A stretch of 64,000 nt of DNA from Diphasiastrum complanatum (Eukaryota > Streptophyta > Lycopodiopsida > Lycopodiales > Lycopodiaceae). The stretch's first letter is position 1. Each line of letters starts with the position of its first letter. A program made the translations under genes and the position numbers. The stretch spans positions 1,004,673-1,068,672 of the forward strand of contig CM055109.1 of the NCBI GenBank assembly GCA_029204225.1, written 5' to 3'. Below, one piece after another: positions 1 to 12,448 of this stretch. Below the pieces are notes generated by a model. The model worked only from the letters and a program-made list of their open reading frames with translations, ran no database searches and had not been told where the DNA came from.

Positions 1-240
1 TATCAATCTTTCATTGGGAAGGTATGTCCAATTCGGTGGACCTCCACCTCCAATTGGAATGCTCCTCTAGATTGCCACAAGCCCGATTTTATGTGAGGCT
101 TTGAAGGGCATGATTTATGGCGTTTCAACCCCGTGAATCAAATTTGTTGAGGGTGGAAGAGCCTTAGGGCCTCTTCGCAAGTACAATTTGTCCCTAGGAT
201 TGGGATGATGGGCCTATGCACAATCGAGCCGACCCTCACA
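1..240. other. Intergenic, no feature seen
   Basis: No coding frame of interest, RNA gene or clear repeat was recognised before the short tandem array that begins at about 241. Confidence 0.5.
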
Positions 241-447
241 CACATGGCCTTGACTTTAGGAATGGCCCTCATGTGGATGAGGGCCACATGTGTATGTGGC
301 CCTCACCCACATGGCCTTGACTTTAGGAATGGTTCTCATGTGGGCTTTGCTAGTCACATGACACATGTGGCCCTCACCCCCATGGCCTTAGACTTTAGTA
401 ATGGTTCTCATGTGGGCCCTGCTCACATGGATGAAATTGTGGGGCCC
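241..447. repeat. Short tandem repeat, about 3 units of 67-71 bp
   Basis: Three consecutive units start near 241, 308 and 379. Each carries CACATGGCCTTGACTTTAGG or a close variant, followed by a CTCATGTGG segment. Units differ by a few substitutions and small indels. The open frames through it are by-products of the repeat and show no recognisable domain. Confidence 0.8.
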
Positions 448-1080
448 TGAAAATGTTGCCCAACTAGACAACGTGTCTGGGTTCTTAGGTGGGGCCTTGC
501 CACTCACATGGATGAAAATGTTGCCCAACATGACAACCACTTTGGCTTCTCACCCAATTTGTCATTCCATTTCTAGCATTAACAACACATGATGATCTCA
601 TGTTGCATCAAATCCAAAAAAGTGAGCATCATCAATTTTAAAAATGCATGATCATCACGGGCCAGCATACAAAGATAACTTATAAGCCGAGGTGGATTCT
701 CCAGCGCTACCCGGGACGTGCCGGCACGCGGGCTTGCGCGGATGCCCACGCGACAAGGTGGCCGCAAAAATTGTCGCCTGGGAGTCATTTTTCTCAAGCA
801 CACACACCCATTCCGGCGGGGCAGACCACCTGCACCATGTGACATCCCCCCATTGGGCCAGGGCCAAACGTCCCCGCACGCCCGTGCTTTCTCTTGGCAT
901 TTGCCATCTAACCGTTTTTGCCACTTGCTATCCCGCCAGTAGTTTGCAGACATCTGGCACTTTACCAGCCACAACCTTGACGCAGCCGTACTTCTAATTT
1001 TTAATAATAAATATCTCATCCATTAGATTTTTTTTCCAAGAAAAAAGTTTATTCATTTTTCGTGGCCACAATTCATCCTC
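448..1080. other. Intergenic; GC-rich block at about 660-980
   Basis: Contains several overlapping open frames on both strands in a GC-rich block but no recognisable domain. It lies about 1.2 kb upstream of the B-box gene start codon, so it may be part of its promoter region. This is inferred from position only. Confidence 0.35.
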
Positions 1081-1133
1081 CCCCTTCGCCCTCCCTCCCC
1101 TCCCTCCCCCTGTCTGTCTGCCTGTCTGTCTGT

Positions 1134-1177
<44 letters not shown>
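1081..1177. repeat. Pyrimidine-rich tract with (CT)n microsatellite
   Basis: CCCTCC-rich and TGTC-rich sequence runs into about 20 CT dinucleotides (1137-1176). CT/GA tracts are common in plant promoters and 5' leaders. It lies about 1 kb upstream of the B-box gene ATG and may belong to its promoter or leader. Confidence 0.8.
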
Positions 1178-1178
<1 letters not shown>

Positions 1179-2173
1179 TGCCTTGAGAAGGAAAGCAGAG
1201 CATGCGCTTGAAGATTTTGAGATATTTTGTGTGGTTGCTGATGCATCTGGCAATACGTAGGAGCAGAAACAGAAGCATTTCATGATCAACCGTCGTGTTT
1301 TCTCACAGAAATCAGAAGAATAGACACAGAGCAGAGTCTTTTTTCCAATGCGCCATATAATTCTAGTACTGATCTGCTTGCTTCTCTACTCACAGCAAGA
1401 AATATTTATTCAGTTTGCTGCTGAATTCGATCCTTTTGTTGACCTCTAGGTCCTGCGCTGAATTCTGGAAAATGTTTTCCGAATTCTCTGTATTGCAGTT
1501 TGATGGCCAGTTTGTCCCGCTTGTCCATCTTGCGAGTGTTGTTCACACAGCAGCCTGGTCGATGGCTTGGGAGGACTGGCACCTTTCCTTCACGTCCAAC
1601 TTTAGTGTAGCCCGTTACGATGTTCGCAGATAAGGTCAGTCCTTAACTGCGTTTACAATTCAAACCCTAGATACAGATCCGTTAATTTCATCTTGGTTTT
1701 TCCGCGCTGCCATAGGTTGTCCTTTCAAGTCCTCTACCTGCGTTTCCTGCTCGAGATCGTGCAGATTTCAAGTGGTTAGCCAGGTCAGTTACTGGAGCTA
1801 CCTGTCTCGGCCTGGCTGCATAGGCCGTCCTTTAAGTCCCGAACCTGATTTTCCTCATGAGTTACATGGTTATTTGTGGTTAGCCAGCAGGCCAGTGATA
1901 GGCTAGACATCACTGAAAGGTGTAGTGAATGCTGCTAGGTTTCAGCACCCCCGGGGGCTCTTCGGGCAAAACAAGCTGGTCGACAACCCCTTATACTGTA
2001 AGATTAATTGCGTGGCTGCAGGTTAAAGGCGCTTTTCCCATTTGATTTGAATTCTTGCTCGTCGAAGCTGTTTTGAGTCAGTTTTGACATTCAAGGTGGA
2101 AACGCCGACGAATAAGACCTAGGCACAGCTTCCAGTGTAGGCGTTCGTAGAATAATCAAATTAGGTCTGGTCA
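1178..2173 (+). promoter_or_regulatory. Probable promoter/5' leader of the B-box gene
   Basis: No protein-coding homology seen. The stretch leads directly into the B-box start codon. It contains candidate leader splice sites and a weak internal duplication (around 1700-1780 and 1815-1870, both with a GTCCTTT..AAGTCC core). Transcription start and leader introns cannot be fixed from sequence alone. Confidence 0.35.
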
Positions 2174-5100
2174 ATGCGGGCTCTTTGTGATGTTTGTGAA
2201 GCAGGGCCAGCACAGTGGTTCTGTGCCGCCGATGAGGCTGCCCTTTGCCTGAAGTGTGATGAAAAGGTATGTTTTGAACTTCCATTGGATTTGTGTATCA
2301 TCAATTAGCTATTGCGAATTCAGCAAAACTATGTCAGTTCTTTTCTGATTAGGCTTCAATGCTAGCTTACCTCATAGAATTGTTCACAAGAGTCTTTTGC
2401 TGATTTGTGTATCGTAGAATCGATCACCTGGTTACTGTTGTAAGTGATATGGGCTGATACGATGGTCAGTACTCTTAGTAAAGTTTGTTGGCTTCACGTT
2501 CTTCTGTCTATTTTTTTACGTACCTCATGCACATGACAAAGATACTCATGGAAAGAGCTCATGTATGTAAGAGACTACGCTTATAATAGAAATCATACTT
2601 ATAAAATCACTCACTTAACGACATGCATAGTGCCATAGAGGGTTCAAGATTGAGATCCCACTCGTCGGGAAATTCTTATCATGCAATTAACCACCGGTCT
2701 TAATCGGTCAATGAAGTCCCAGTTGGGATTCATTCTCAAAAAAAATTAGTAGAACCACCAATATCACTTGAACTTCCAATTTCTCATTTAAGCATTTACA
2801 ACTTATATTAGTTCAAAAGCCCTTAAGGGGAACAAGTTACCGATTTGGCATATTGGGTCCCAAGTGGGGATGTGTACTACTAGGTCACCCACCCAGCAAA
2901 TCTCAAACATGTAATAACTAGGAAAGCTATCAGAAATAGAACTATTGTCTAGAAATTGTAATATCATTACTGAAATGGCCATTGTAGGATCATATAAGGA
3001 TGCACTCAAAATGAAGAGTAGCTATGACTAGCCAACCTCACTTTTGACGATACCAGCATATGGTATGATATCCTATCCATAATAACCTGTGCAGTCAGCA
3101 TGTTGGACCCTCCTAATTAGCATCTCCTTCAAAAGAGGCTAACTGTTCATGAGAAAAGAATATCGTCAACCAAGAAAGGGAAGTACATTATGTCAACTTG
3201 TAGATATGCAATCAGCAAGTTGTAAAAGGAATGTACACTGATTTTTGTAGAAAGGTCGTGATTTAAGGAATCTTGAGACGTTTATGATTGCATATGAAAG
3301 AGGTGAAAGCAAACAAGAAAAGGCTAAATTTTGATCTCCCCAACTTCTAAGGATTCAATCTGATATCTATACAAGGAATCTGGAACACCCGTCTACAGCA
3401 AACAATGTAATGTAATTGGATCCTGAAAAGTATGCTCCAGCTTAGGACAAAACGTGTTAGAATTTTCTTAAAGGATAGATCTTCTATATCTCAACTTTGC
3501 TAAATCAATTTGACAAAGGTGTGAAGAGACTTAGCATTTTCTTGTTGTAGAAAGAACAGTGATAGCCTAAAACATGTACTAACATATATAAAAAATTGAG
3601 GTGTCTTGGAAACGTGGAAATTTGACATTTCTGGAACCCTAGTTTCTTGTGCCCATTGTTGAAACCATTGTACATCTCCTTTGACAAGTTGATGATTGAA
3701 ATTTAGAAATATTGTCAGAATGAGAATTTGATATTCTGTTTGTCGTTGCTGAAAACTGGTGCCAAAAAATGAAAACTTGGGTTTTCTTCCTGAATCTACA
3801 AACTTGATCCAAACCTTGCTTGCCTGTTCTGGAACAGAATGCATTCCAGAATGTCATTCCGTAATGTTCCATTCCGGAACGAGTCAATTTGTTTTCTTCC
3901 CTTTCAGTACATACCGAAAAAGTGAATAAATTTTGTATTCTAAACATGGTAGAGGGGTAGATGCACTATCTGAAATGGAATGGATTCCAAATTCATTTCA
4001 TAGAAGCATGTTATGTGCCTGTCGTGCAGCTCATGGTACCAGTGAATGTGCATATAGATCCAACAGAACTAACAAACTACTAAACTAATCTCTATTTCAT
4101 CAACCTTTTTCAATGAGCCCGAGAGGCCCAGTTATAGGCTTTTAAGTGCCGAGATCAAGGCTAGGCTCTCTGCCCTAGCTCTAGGCCAATATTAGGTAGA
4201 TGATCAATATTGTTTCAATAAATGTGAACTTATTAATGATTGGCCTAAGTGCTCGCTGTCGTATCTTTTGGCCCATGGCTTATATTATGTATTTTGTTTC
4301 CAATTTGTTTGTTGCTAATCATGGTTTTGCTATCTGCTCTGCTTTAGATTATGCACTATTTTTAGCTCAATCTCAGCTGGCATGTTCACATGTTTGTTGG
4401 CAAATTAACAGTAGATAATATTCTGTATGAAGGTGCATGGGTGCAACAAGCTGGCAAGCAGACATGTGCGCTTAGAGCTTGCCGAGGCTCGCTCTGTTCC
4501 TATATGCGACATTTGTGAAAATGCTCCCGGTACTTTATAAAACCATGCCGTTTGTGCTAATTGAAATCACTGTGGCTGCATGCGAAGACGTCAATCATCC
4601 TGTTTGTGTTAGTAAGGGAGGGTTATGGATACAGACATGATTACAATATATTCAATATCACTTGTGAAGACACTTTGACGCTTTTTGACGAGATCTTTGT
4701 ACCTTCAATCGGATAGTCTAGTAGGGGAGGGACTTGTTCTTGAAGTGAGACAAATCATTTGCTTATACTTTCAGAGCTGGATGCTTTTCAGCATTCTTTT
4801 TTTGTGGAATAGATGGGACATCCTTATGCTTGCAGTGTGATATGGATGCTCATACTGGTGGGAAAAAGACCCATGAGAGGTACCTTATGATGGGGCAGAG
4901 AGTAGAGGTAAAATCATTTAGTTTCGATAAGGACTTTAAATCCTCTATTGGAACCGAATTTGATTGATGTAAGGCTAGCAAGAGAATTTACTTCTGTTGT
5001 CAATGGCTGTGTGATCCACCTGAAAATCTTTGTTTCAATGGTCAATTTCCCTCTTACCTGTGATGCACAGATCCCTTCTCAGAAACCTCGAAGGGAAGAG

Positions 5101-5827
5101 GCTGCCTCTACAAAGCTGGAAGATTGTATAAAAGGTTATCAGCCTAAGCAAAAGAAAGGGCCCAGTTTTTTGCATAGTGACAATAGTGATGCCCCCGCTG
5201 TCGCAATTGCTTTGGGTGATGTTGATATGCAACAAGTTGACAATCAAGATTCACCTATGATTGACCTCAACTTCAGGCCTTATCAACAACAAGGACAAGA
5301 TGGGCCTGCCGAGGTATAATGAAATATTTCTATCCCTTTGGTGCATGTTTACTTGCGAGATTTCTAAATTGGGCTGCTTTTTGTGTTTTGGCTTTATTGT
5401 TTTGTTTTTATGCTCGCAGCTTTTAAGTTTTCGTAGTTAAAGGCTTAAAACTATTAGTGGACCTGGATATATTATGATGCATTGAGAAACAATTTGCCTA
5501 AATTTTGATGCTTTACACTTGATTGAAAAGTTTAAAATATTAAATCTTGTTTGCCACATTTGCTGGAAAAGAATTTGCCTAATGTTTCTAGTATTTTCAT
5601 ATTTTGAAGCACATAATTATTCTTGCATTTTGGCTCTTTGTTTGTATACTGAGTTAACCGGTATATTTTCACAGATATCCTTTTGGAGCTCCAAATAACT
5701 GAAATCATTTTCATGCCAAATTTTTCAGGATACTAGCAGCAGTGAGCCTTCAAGCTACGATGATGATTGTGTTGGTGTAGTCCCTGAAATGAATGCTGTG
5801 GAGATGGAGGATTGGAGCTCCAAATAA
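2174..5827 (+). CDS. Double B-box zinc finger protein, BBX18/BBX19-like
   Basis: Predicted transcription regulator (B-box family, as in light and flowering-time control), nuclear by family. Coding exons: 2174-2266, 4433-4529, 4792-4907, 5071-5313 and 5729-5827. All introns are GT-AG, phases fit, and the product is 215 aa. B-box 1 has ligands C5, C8, C17, D20, C25, C28, H33 and H42. B-box 2 has C56, C59, C68, D71, C76, C79, H84 and H91. The linker [11 protein letters not shown] and the C-terminal motif MIDLNFRP (165-172) are what I know from the BBX18/19 group; there is no CCT domain. The first intron is 2.2 kb. The terminal exon is tandemly duplicated, so a second acceptor (exon 5857-5952) would give 214 aa ending MEDAKH instead of MEDWSSK. 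Residues 10-15 (AGPAQW) look unusual for B-box 1. Family assignment is confident; the exact orthologue is inferred. Confidence 0.9.
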
Positions 5828-5939
5828 CTGAAATCATTTTCATGCCAAATCCTCAGGATACTAGCAGCAGTGAGTCTTCAAGCTACGATGATGATTGTGT
5901 TGGTGTAGTCCCTGAAATGAATGCTGTGGAGATGGAGGA
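5683..5939 (+). repeat. Tandem duplication of the B-box terminal exon (129 + 128 bp)
   Basis: Copy 1 (5683-5811) and copy 2 (5812-5939) each contain the end of the last intron, the splice acceptor and the last-exon coding sequence. They differ at one coding base (CCT versus TCT, Pro/Ser) and at the acceptor tract (TTTTTCAG versus CCTCAG). The junction creates a new in-frame TAA at 5825-5827. The original stop is presumably the TGA at 5950-5952. Confidence 0.93.
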
Positions 5940-5952
5940 TGCAAAGCACTGA
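5857..5952 (+). CDS. Alternative terminal exon of the B-box gene
   Basis: A second copy of the last coding exon, preceded by its own CAG acceptor (5854-5856) and ending in TGA after GCAAAGCAC. It encodes 31 residues in the phase needed by exon 4 (phase 0). If splicing uses this acceptor, the protein ends MEDAKH. By the logic of tandem duplication, the sequence right of copy 2 is the ancestral right flank, so this is the ancestral C-terminus. Which acceptor is used cannot be told here. Confidence 0.75.
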   Translation, partial: DTSSSESSSYDDDCVGVVPEMNAVEMEDAKH

Positions 5953-8900
5953 AAACGATTCCAAGGCACAGTTCTGCCCTGAAATACTTAGCTTTGTGCC
6001 ACAAATTCTGGTTCAATCTTTGCAATAGTTCAGTTGTTTTGCTTCTCAGTTTCAGCTGGGCACTGGCAGTTAGGAATAGTTGATCAACATAGGTTGATTG
6101 AGCTGCCAAAATTCAGCGTTTCAATCCATCGTCTTCTAGCTTAGCTTTCTTAGCTCTTCAATGTTCATACCGACAGTATAATCTTCCTACTGAAGTTGTA
6201 CTTTCTGATTACTTGAAAACATTTGCACAAAGAATATCATATACACAAGAGAGTATAATATGGACAAGGCTCGGATTAAACCCTAAACTCTAAGTTATAA
6301 TGCACATGGTAGAATCTAGACAGAGTGGTAAGATTTTAAGGTTCATCTTCGGGTCACTGCAAAAGAGACTGTAAAGCCAAACTGTACACCAAAGCTGTCT
6401 TAACAAGAAGTACAGACTCTAAAGTGGCATCCTCATGCAGGTCCATAAATTCAGTTGTTTAAGTATTTTTGCATGTACAGGGGGAAGGTTTATGGTCAGT
6501 GTAAGGGCCATAAACCAGCAGCAGGCTAGTGCTCGTCAAAAGCTTGTTACCTAGCACTATAACATACCCAGAAAACTAAATAATCTCAGGGGAAGCACAA
6601 CACTACCACTTGTAAGATCAAATTCTGAACCAAAACAAGTCAATTCCTAAAAAACTAGAAAAGAAGCAACCAGAAATGCTATTAGGTAAAGGCTGTAGGA
6701 TGATAACAGCTAAACGGGTATTAGGTTTTTCTGAACGTTCCTTAAAGCACTGGACACATTATGAGTTATGATTGCAAGGTTGATACATTGTTTCTTAATC
6801 AGCCATAAGCAGTGGGGCCAAGTGCTAATTTGATGTGGTTTTGGAGGCAATTGATGGGTGGTAAGAGGCAGCACTCGGGCAGGCTTAAGAATCATAATTT
6901 TTGAAGTGCAGCAATATCTACCGACATGTTGATTTTGCTACTAAGATTTCCCATTTCTCCTTCAGCAATGTTTGAGGGTGACTAAAAATATACAAAGCCA
7001 AATGTATTTCTTTCAATTAGTTGAGATGGGTTTCATCTGCCTGGGTCAATCGATCTTGCGGGCTCACAGAATGTGCAAATAAGAAATTTTCCCACTTTTA
7101 GTGGGACGATGCTTTGTGTTTGAAGTGATACAGAACTCACTAGGGTCAACGATTGCAATAACAGCAAGCCAATGCTTTGCGTTGTTCAGGATCTTTGCAT
7201 TTTGGCCATAGGGATTACAAAGAGAAGTCGGGGGGATTTGATATCAATTTCTCATTCTTGTGCTAGTAACGTGGTTTGCATGTCTTTATTGTATGAGGCA
7301 TTTTCTTTTATGATCCCAGATCTTGTTCCTTGTTTTTAGTCTACCAAACAGCCAGAGGTGGCTTGTGCACATCTATCTCAAGCGCTCAAGCCATTGAACC
7401 ATTTCTACATGATCCATGATTGAAGGTCATGCATTGAAGTATTTCAGCTCCAATGGATGTTTATAAACCATTGTTCAAACCCACTAATGTTGCTTCATGT
7501 TAGCCAGCAGAAAAAGGTCGAAAATTATACATGGTTCAATTGTTTATGAGTTGAAATTTCAGGCTTTTTGTTTTTCTGTCAACATGAAAATAATCAAATT
7601 CTAGTGTAAATCTAAACCATAATTCTGGAAAGGTGGATGCTATGAACATTCTATGTACAAAATCTGAGAAAAGTCCCCATTTATGAAGAAATTATTTCTT
7701 TTAACTAGTTTCTTTGCAAAATCAATGAAGTTTCAATGGCACCAGAAATAGCTATATAAAATGAAATGCATCAAGGATGTAAATGTACCCATTTGTGCAA
7801 CGTGGATAGCAAATCAGAAAAAAAATTGCTTTTAGTCGAACTCTAGAATTGGCCAGGTTCTTTTTTTTTTGGATTATATGTCATTTTGCTGGTTTCAGAT
7901 CCGTTGAGAATGTCTCCAAACCTCCAATAGAAGGTAGTAACTCTTACACAAACATAACATTTGTTAGATATGAACAATTATTTGAACAATAAACCTTAAA
8001 TATACTCTATAAAATATACTCTTTGCAGAATAATAAACATTGTCAAATGACATAATAACTATCCATGATAAATATGAGGAAAAGATGAGAGTATTCAATT
8101 CTGAAATTAACTTTTGTCTATTCTCAAAATTCAAGGGATCTACTGTGGTGTAGTAATATATTAGTAGCAAGGGGATCTATTGTGGTGTGCGTAATAATAC
8201 ATACTAGTCCTACAACATTGACTCCTCCGAATGTGTGGTTCATTTGTATCCTTTGAATCAAGCATGGAGTGGTCCTTGAAATTTGTAAAGATGGTATTTG
8301 AAATATCTTAATCTTTCTTGGATCTTCCTTTGCTTTTCCTAGATCATAATAATAGCGATTTACCTCGAGGTTCATGCAAATATTTTGACAAGAGAGGAAC
8401 CTTAGATGTGTTTGGATCTTGTTGCCACTCTTTTGGTTGGTTACATGTGCACAACCATAAGCCTGTGTGTTCCTCTAAGCTTGCCCATATCTAAAAGTCC
8501 ATGTTGGTGCTTGATGTGTGTCATTTCAATCAATTTGCATTGTTGAGTACGTAGCAAATAGTCTCATCATCAAAAAATTGTCTTTTGTCAAAGTGTTTGT
8601 CCGTCACCCATGCTAACAATGCCCCCTTTGTCTCACCATATGCATGTGTCAATCTTTTACAATCCTCTGTTATTGCCCCTAGCTATGCTACTTGAGTAAG
8701 GCATCTATGGCTGATCAAAGTTTCCTTTATATTTCTATACAAGGTGGACACGATCTCCTAGTCCTATTATGTTGTGGTAGATAGATAGTTGCAAATGTTA
8801 GCAATGGGCTTCGTGGTGTCCTTGAGGTGCCAACAATCCCCAACTTGGTGTTATCAAATTCCACTTCTTGCACTATTACTTTGACCATGTCTATCATTTT

Positions 8901-9354
8901 ACCATGGGATCTTAATAATCCAAATGCCAAACTAATGGTTATTTTAAAAGCCTTTGGATCGAATAGTAGAGCGGTCATTCAATGACATGAAATAATTTTC
9001 AAGCTAGAAGAACCAAATGAAAGGCAAAACCATGAATCCAAGGGAATTGGATAGATCATCAAGATGGTATGATGTCGAGGACGCAAACAAAATAAGATAT
9101 TGTATTCCATGTAGATTGTTTCCCAAAAAGCAATATGGTGTTTTATCAATCTCTTCTATGACCATCACTTTCTTTCATCGAAACATGGGTTGTAGATTGA
9201 GCTAACAAAAGAATTTAATTCGACAGCTTTGGATCCACAACGATGCAACAAATTTCGGACATGACATCTTCAATCATTATTACCTAATCGGGGCGAACAA
9301 GTTGATCAGACAAGCATTTTCATTTTTTAGGACAAAATGCGTAAGTACGGGGAG
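5953..9354. other. B-box 3' region and intergenic DNA
   Basis: The first few hundred bases are presumably the 3' UTR. Beyond that the sequence is AT-rich with only short scattered frames. The last part before 9355 may be the decayed interior of an LTR element, because a purine tract (GGGGAG) directly precedes the LTR at 9355, but no domain was recognised. Confidence 0.4.
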
Positions 9355-9867
9355 TGTCATGTACTTTTAGTACATTAGTGCTTATCAACGCATTATAGTA
9401 TATAGTGTAAGCTTTGTTAGGCCCAAGGTGGTTTTCTCTTTAGGTCCTCTAAAGTATTTTAATAAGGATAATAGCCCAACAAGGGCCCAAAGTACAATTA
9501 ATAAGACTTAACAAGGGCTAAATATCCTTCAAGATAGTTTGTGTAGTTAAGTTAGGGGCTTGTCTAAGCAAGAGACATCATTTTGAGGAATCTTTTGGCT
9601 TATTTGCAAATGAGAGAGCTCAGCTTCCTATTTGTGAATGCGAGCCTTGGGAATAGAGCTTGCTAAGTCTCGTGTGCCCAATGCACATGAATTTTATCGC
9701 CATTTTGTATTGATCTGCTTCCATCCCCTTATTGTAATGATGATTCCATGGAGCTACATCTGTGATTTGTGTTTTTATGGCTACATCAACATGAATATCT
9801 TGTTCTTCTGTTGATTGTGGCTTTGATTTGATTATTATGGCTATTTGATTGGGTTTGGCACGTGACA
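9355..9867 (+). mobile_element. LTR of a retrotransposon (513 bp), probable 3' LTR
   Basis: Begins TGTCATG and ends CGTGACA, giving the inverted ends TGTCA/TGACA. It is preceded by the purine-rich GTACGGGGAG, a likely polypurine tract, which makes this the 3' LTR of a + strand element. A diverged copy of its last about 240 bp is found at about 43430-43671. No second full LTR was seen, so it is effectively a solo or truncated copy. Confidence 0.65.
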
Positions 9868-11113
9868 CTTGGCATTTTGAGAGTTTTGGACTCACAAGAA
9901 GCAACACAGTGTGTGTTACAAATATACAAAACACTTAGGATAAGATTGCAGACAATGTTATATCAAGTGCAATACAACGTTTATCAATGTGGCATGATAT
10001 AGATAGACATGAAATCCCAAGCGACTAATCTAGAAAATTGATACATTTTTGTATGTTGTGAAGTCTTGACAATGGCTTGTACCATCAACAAACAAAAGTA
10101 CATGCAAAGGAATCCATACACCTAAGGCACATTCATATTTTAGTCAAAATATGGAAGAACTCAATGATTGAAAGATGTAGTTGCTTGTGGATGCACATGT
10201 TGTTGTCAATGTCCAATCCCAAATACAAATGTTTGCATGGAGTAAACTCTCTTTTGCCAAAATGAACTTGAAATACTCACAAATACATGTTGGAGAGTCA
10301 CAGATTTTGACTACGTAAATGGTGATACAAAATAGATGGACATGGAAATCAACATCTTTATTTTAATGTGCACTTGTTTCACATTAGCCTTTAGATCAAC
10401 AAATCTTTCTGAAAGCTTAAGATATGTTGTTGATATACAAGGTATCAAAAAGGCTATGATGAAAAGGAAAAGAAAGAAAGTACCGATGAAGAATATTGAA
10501 GACATGCAATACTTGAGACAATCATATTACCCTCGATATTATTCTCATTTGATTCTTGGTGTCCTTGCATTGACGATCCAAGCTCTCTTGGAATTTCTTT
10601 ATTTACTTCAAGTTGGAAATTGCATTGGGGTTGCAAGTCCTATGAATACTCTGTAGCATTGAATGAATGTACAATGGTTGTTTCTTGTGGATTCAATAGG
10701 AGAGCGAGAGTTGCTGACGTAGTTGGTTCATCCATTTGTTAAGCCAGCTTTCTCATCTCATCTTTTGTTAATTACACAATTGGACTTGAGTCACTTAAAT
10801 CATTTGTCCCAACTTGCTCCTCACTTAAACTCACTCGACGCCATTGTTCTATACTATATTGTTGTATTGTTGCTAGTTGTTTTGACTCTGCAAACACAAT
10901 GACTCATTTTGTGTTGAATAGCCACCAATATTTGATAGATTATTTAAAGTACGATGTCGCAAAAGTAACTTTGTAGAAATTGGAAGTTGCGTGACAACAT
11001 AAATAATAGTCCATGAAACCAACCATTGACCGTCATAAAAATGAATACTCAAAATGCCCTGTAATTCCTTATTTCTAATTATTGCACAACTCAATACTTG
11101 TTGAAGACAATAC
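9868..11113. other. Intergenic; short unassigned frames
   Basis: A 106-codon frame at 10336-10656 (+) has no domain that I recognise, so I do not call it a gene. No RNA gene or repeat structure was seen. Confidence 0.35.
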
Positions 11114-11817
11114 TGTTAAAATTGTCAAAATTCTAGCTTTGATTTCATGATGTTATGTACATAACTTGATCCCACACGTGTGGAGTCTGTTCCCATGTGT
11201 GGATGGTAGGCATAGATGCATTAAATATGATTAGATAGAAAAAATCTTGATTTACATATGCGTGTACTAGTGAAAAGCTGATCAAATTGAAAATTGCCAT
11301 TTGGCAATGTTTTACTAGCTGATCAAACATGCCCTTGTGGATATTGATGATTTTCCATGTGTGAGAGGATGTTCCCACGTGTGTACATATCAAGTGGATC
11401 TAGAGATGATGTGGCATTCCCACACGTGCTAGGCCTGCTGAGTCAGCATATCATGTCAAAATGTACTTGATCTATATATGAATCATCTTTGTAAATAACA
11501 AGTTTGGTGAGTGATCTTGATTTTGAAGGAAAGCCATGTTCTTTTCACCATTTGTGTTGCAATTTTATGCATTGAATGCTATCAATAGGTAAAGTACTTT
11601 ACTTTCTATCCATTATTCGTACTGTGACAGGTTTTCACACATGTGAGGGCACCCATCCACATAATTGATCATTTCATTATTGTTCTTGCTAGTTAAGTGC
11701 TTGTTTTTGATTTGGATCAAGATCTAATCAATAGCATTGTGAAAGATCAATAGATCCAACGCCTCTTGTGGATCGATTGAAGATCTATTTATGATACTAA
11801 AATTAGTAAAACTAACA
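11114..11817 (+). mobile_element. 5' LTR of a copia-type element (704 bp)
   Basis: Starts TGTTAAAATTGTC and ends ACTAACA, with perfect 5-bp inverted ends. A primer-binding site variant follows directly. It contains CACACGTGTG at 11173-11182 and several relatives. The same LTR family recurs inverted at about 17050-17892 and again from 59515. Confidence 0.75.
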
Positions 11818-11829
11818 TGGTATTAGAGC
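11818..11829 (+). other. Primer-binding site (initiator-Met tRNA type, one mismatch)
   Basis: TGGTATTAGAGC directly follows the LTR. It differs by one C-to-T change from TGGTATCAGAGC, the site that pairs with the 3' end of initiator-Met tRNA in many plant LTR elements. Confidence 0.8.
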
Positions 11830-12448
11830 CAAGTACAATGTTTGATCGAAAGTCACATCCACAATTAGTAAGTTATGAGTCTTTGATCTAGTTTTGAAAG
11901 GGCAAGCTAGAAGTGAGTGGTACTTCAATACTTTTGGCTCAAATTTTATTGAGAGTTGTAGGTGTATAGTTCACACACGTGGGACCATGCTATACCTGTA
12001 TTTCAAGTTCCTAAGTTCGATTTGATTCCATAATTTGCACACACATCCATTTTGAATAATTATTGATCCATTATCAAGGTTTAGCTCCATAGTTTTTTAT
12101 TCAATGATAATATCTTGGATTGGATCATTAATGTGAAGGATTGAGAGCTTGAATTAGGTCCCAAAAAGTGTTTTTTCATATCTTGAAAGGTCATTGTGGT
12201 CAGAAGAACTAGAGGTTCGATTGCCAAAAACCAAAGATCTAGGGAGTGATTTGCTAGATTTGTGATTTGATTTCATTGTACCATAATCCAAGATTTGTGC
12301 TAGATTGATTGGGATGAGACTATTGAGAGTGCTAGAAGTCTTACCTTGAATCATTCCAAAAAGTGAAATCTTTGTGAATTTCAAGAGCTAAATAATTCAT
12401 CATGGCATCTATGGGTGGATTCTTGCTTGAAGCCAATGATCTCTATAA
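11830..12448 (+). pseudogene. Leader and gag start of the copia element, interrupted
   Basis: An untranslated leader leads to an ATG at 12402 whose first residues (MASMGGFLLEANDLYK) resemble the gag starts at 26602 and near 61680, which share LEAN/LESN-type residues. The frame is cut after about 16 codons by the LTR of a second copia element at 12449. The rest of this gag is not found downstream on the + strand. Confidence 0.55.

Noticed and set aside
579-1019. 146-codon minus-strand frame in GC-rich DNA
   Set aside because: Overlapping frames exist on both strands, no recognisable domain, and the bias is explained by local GC content.
10336-10656. 106-codon plus-strand frame
   Set aside because: No domain, no splice or promoter context, and comparable frames occur by chance in AT-rich DNA.
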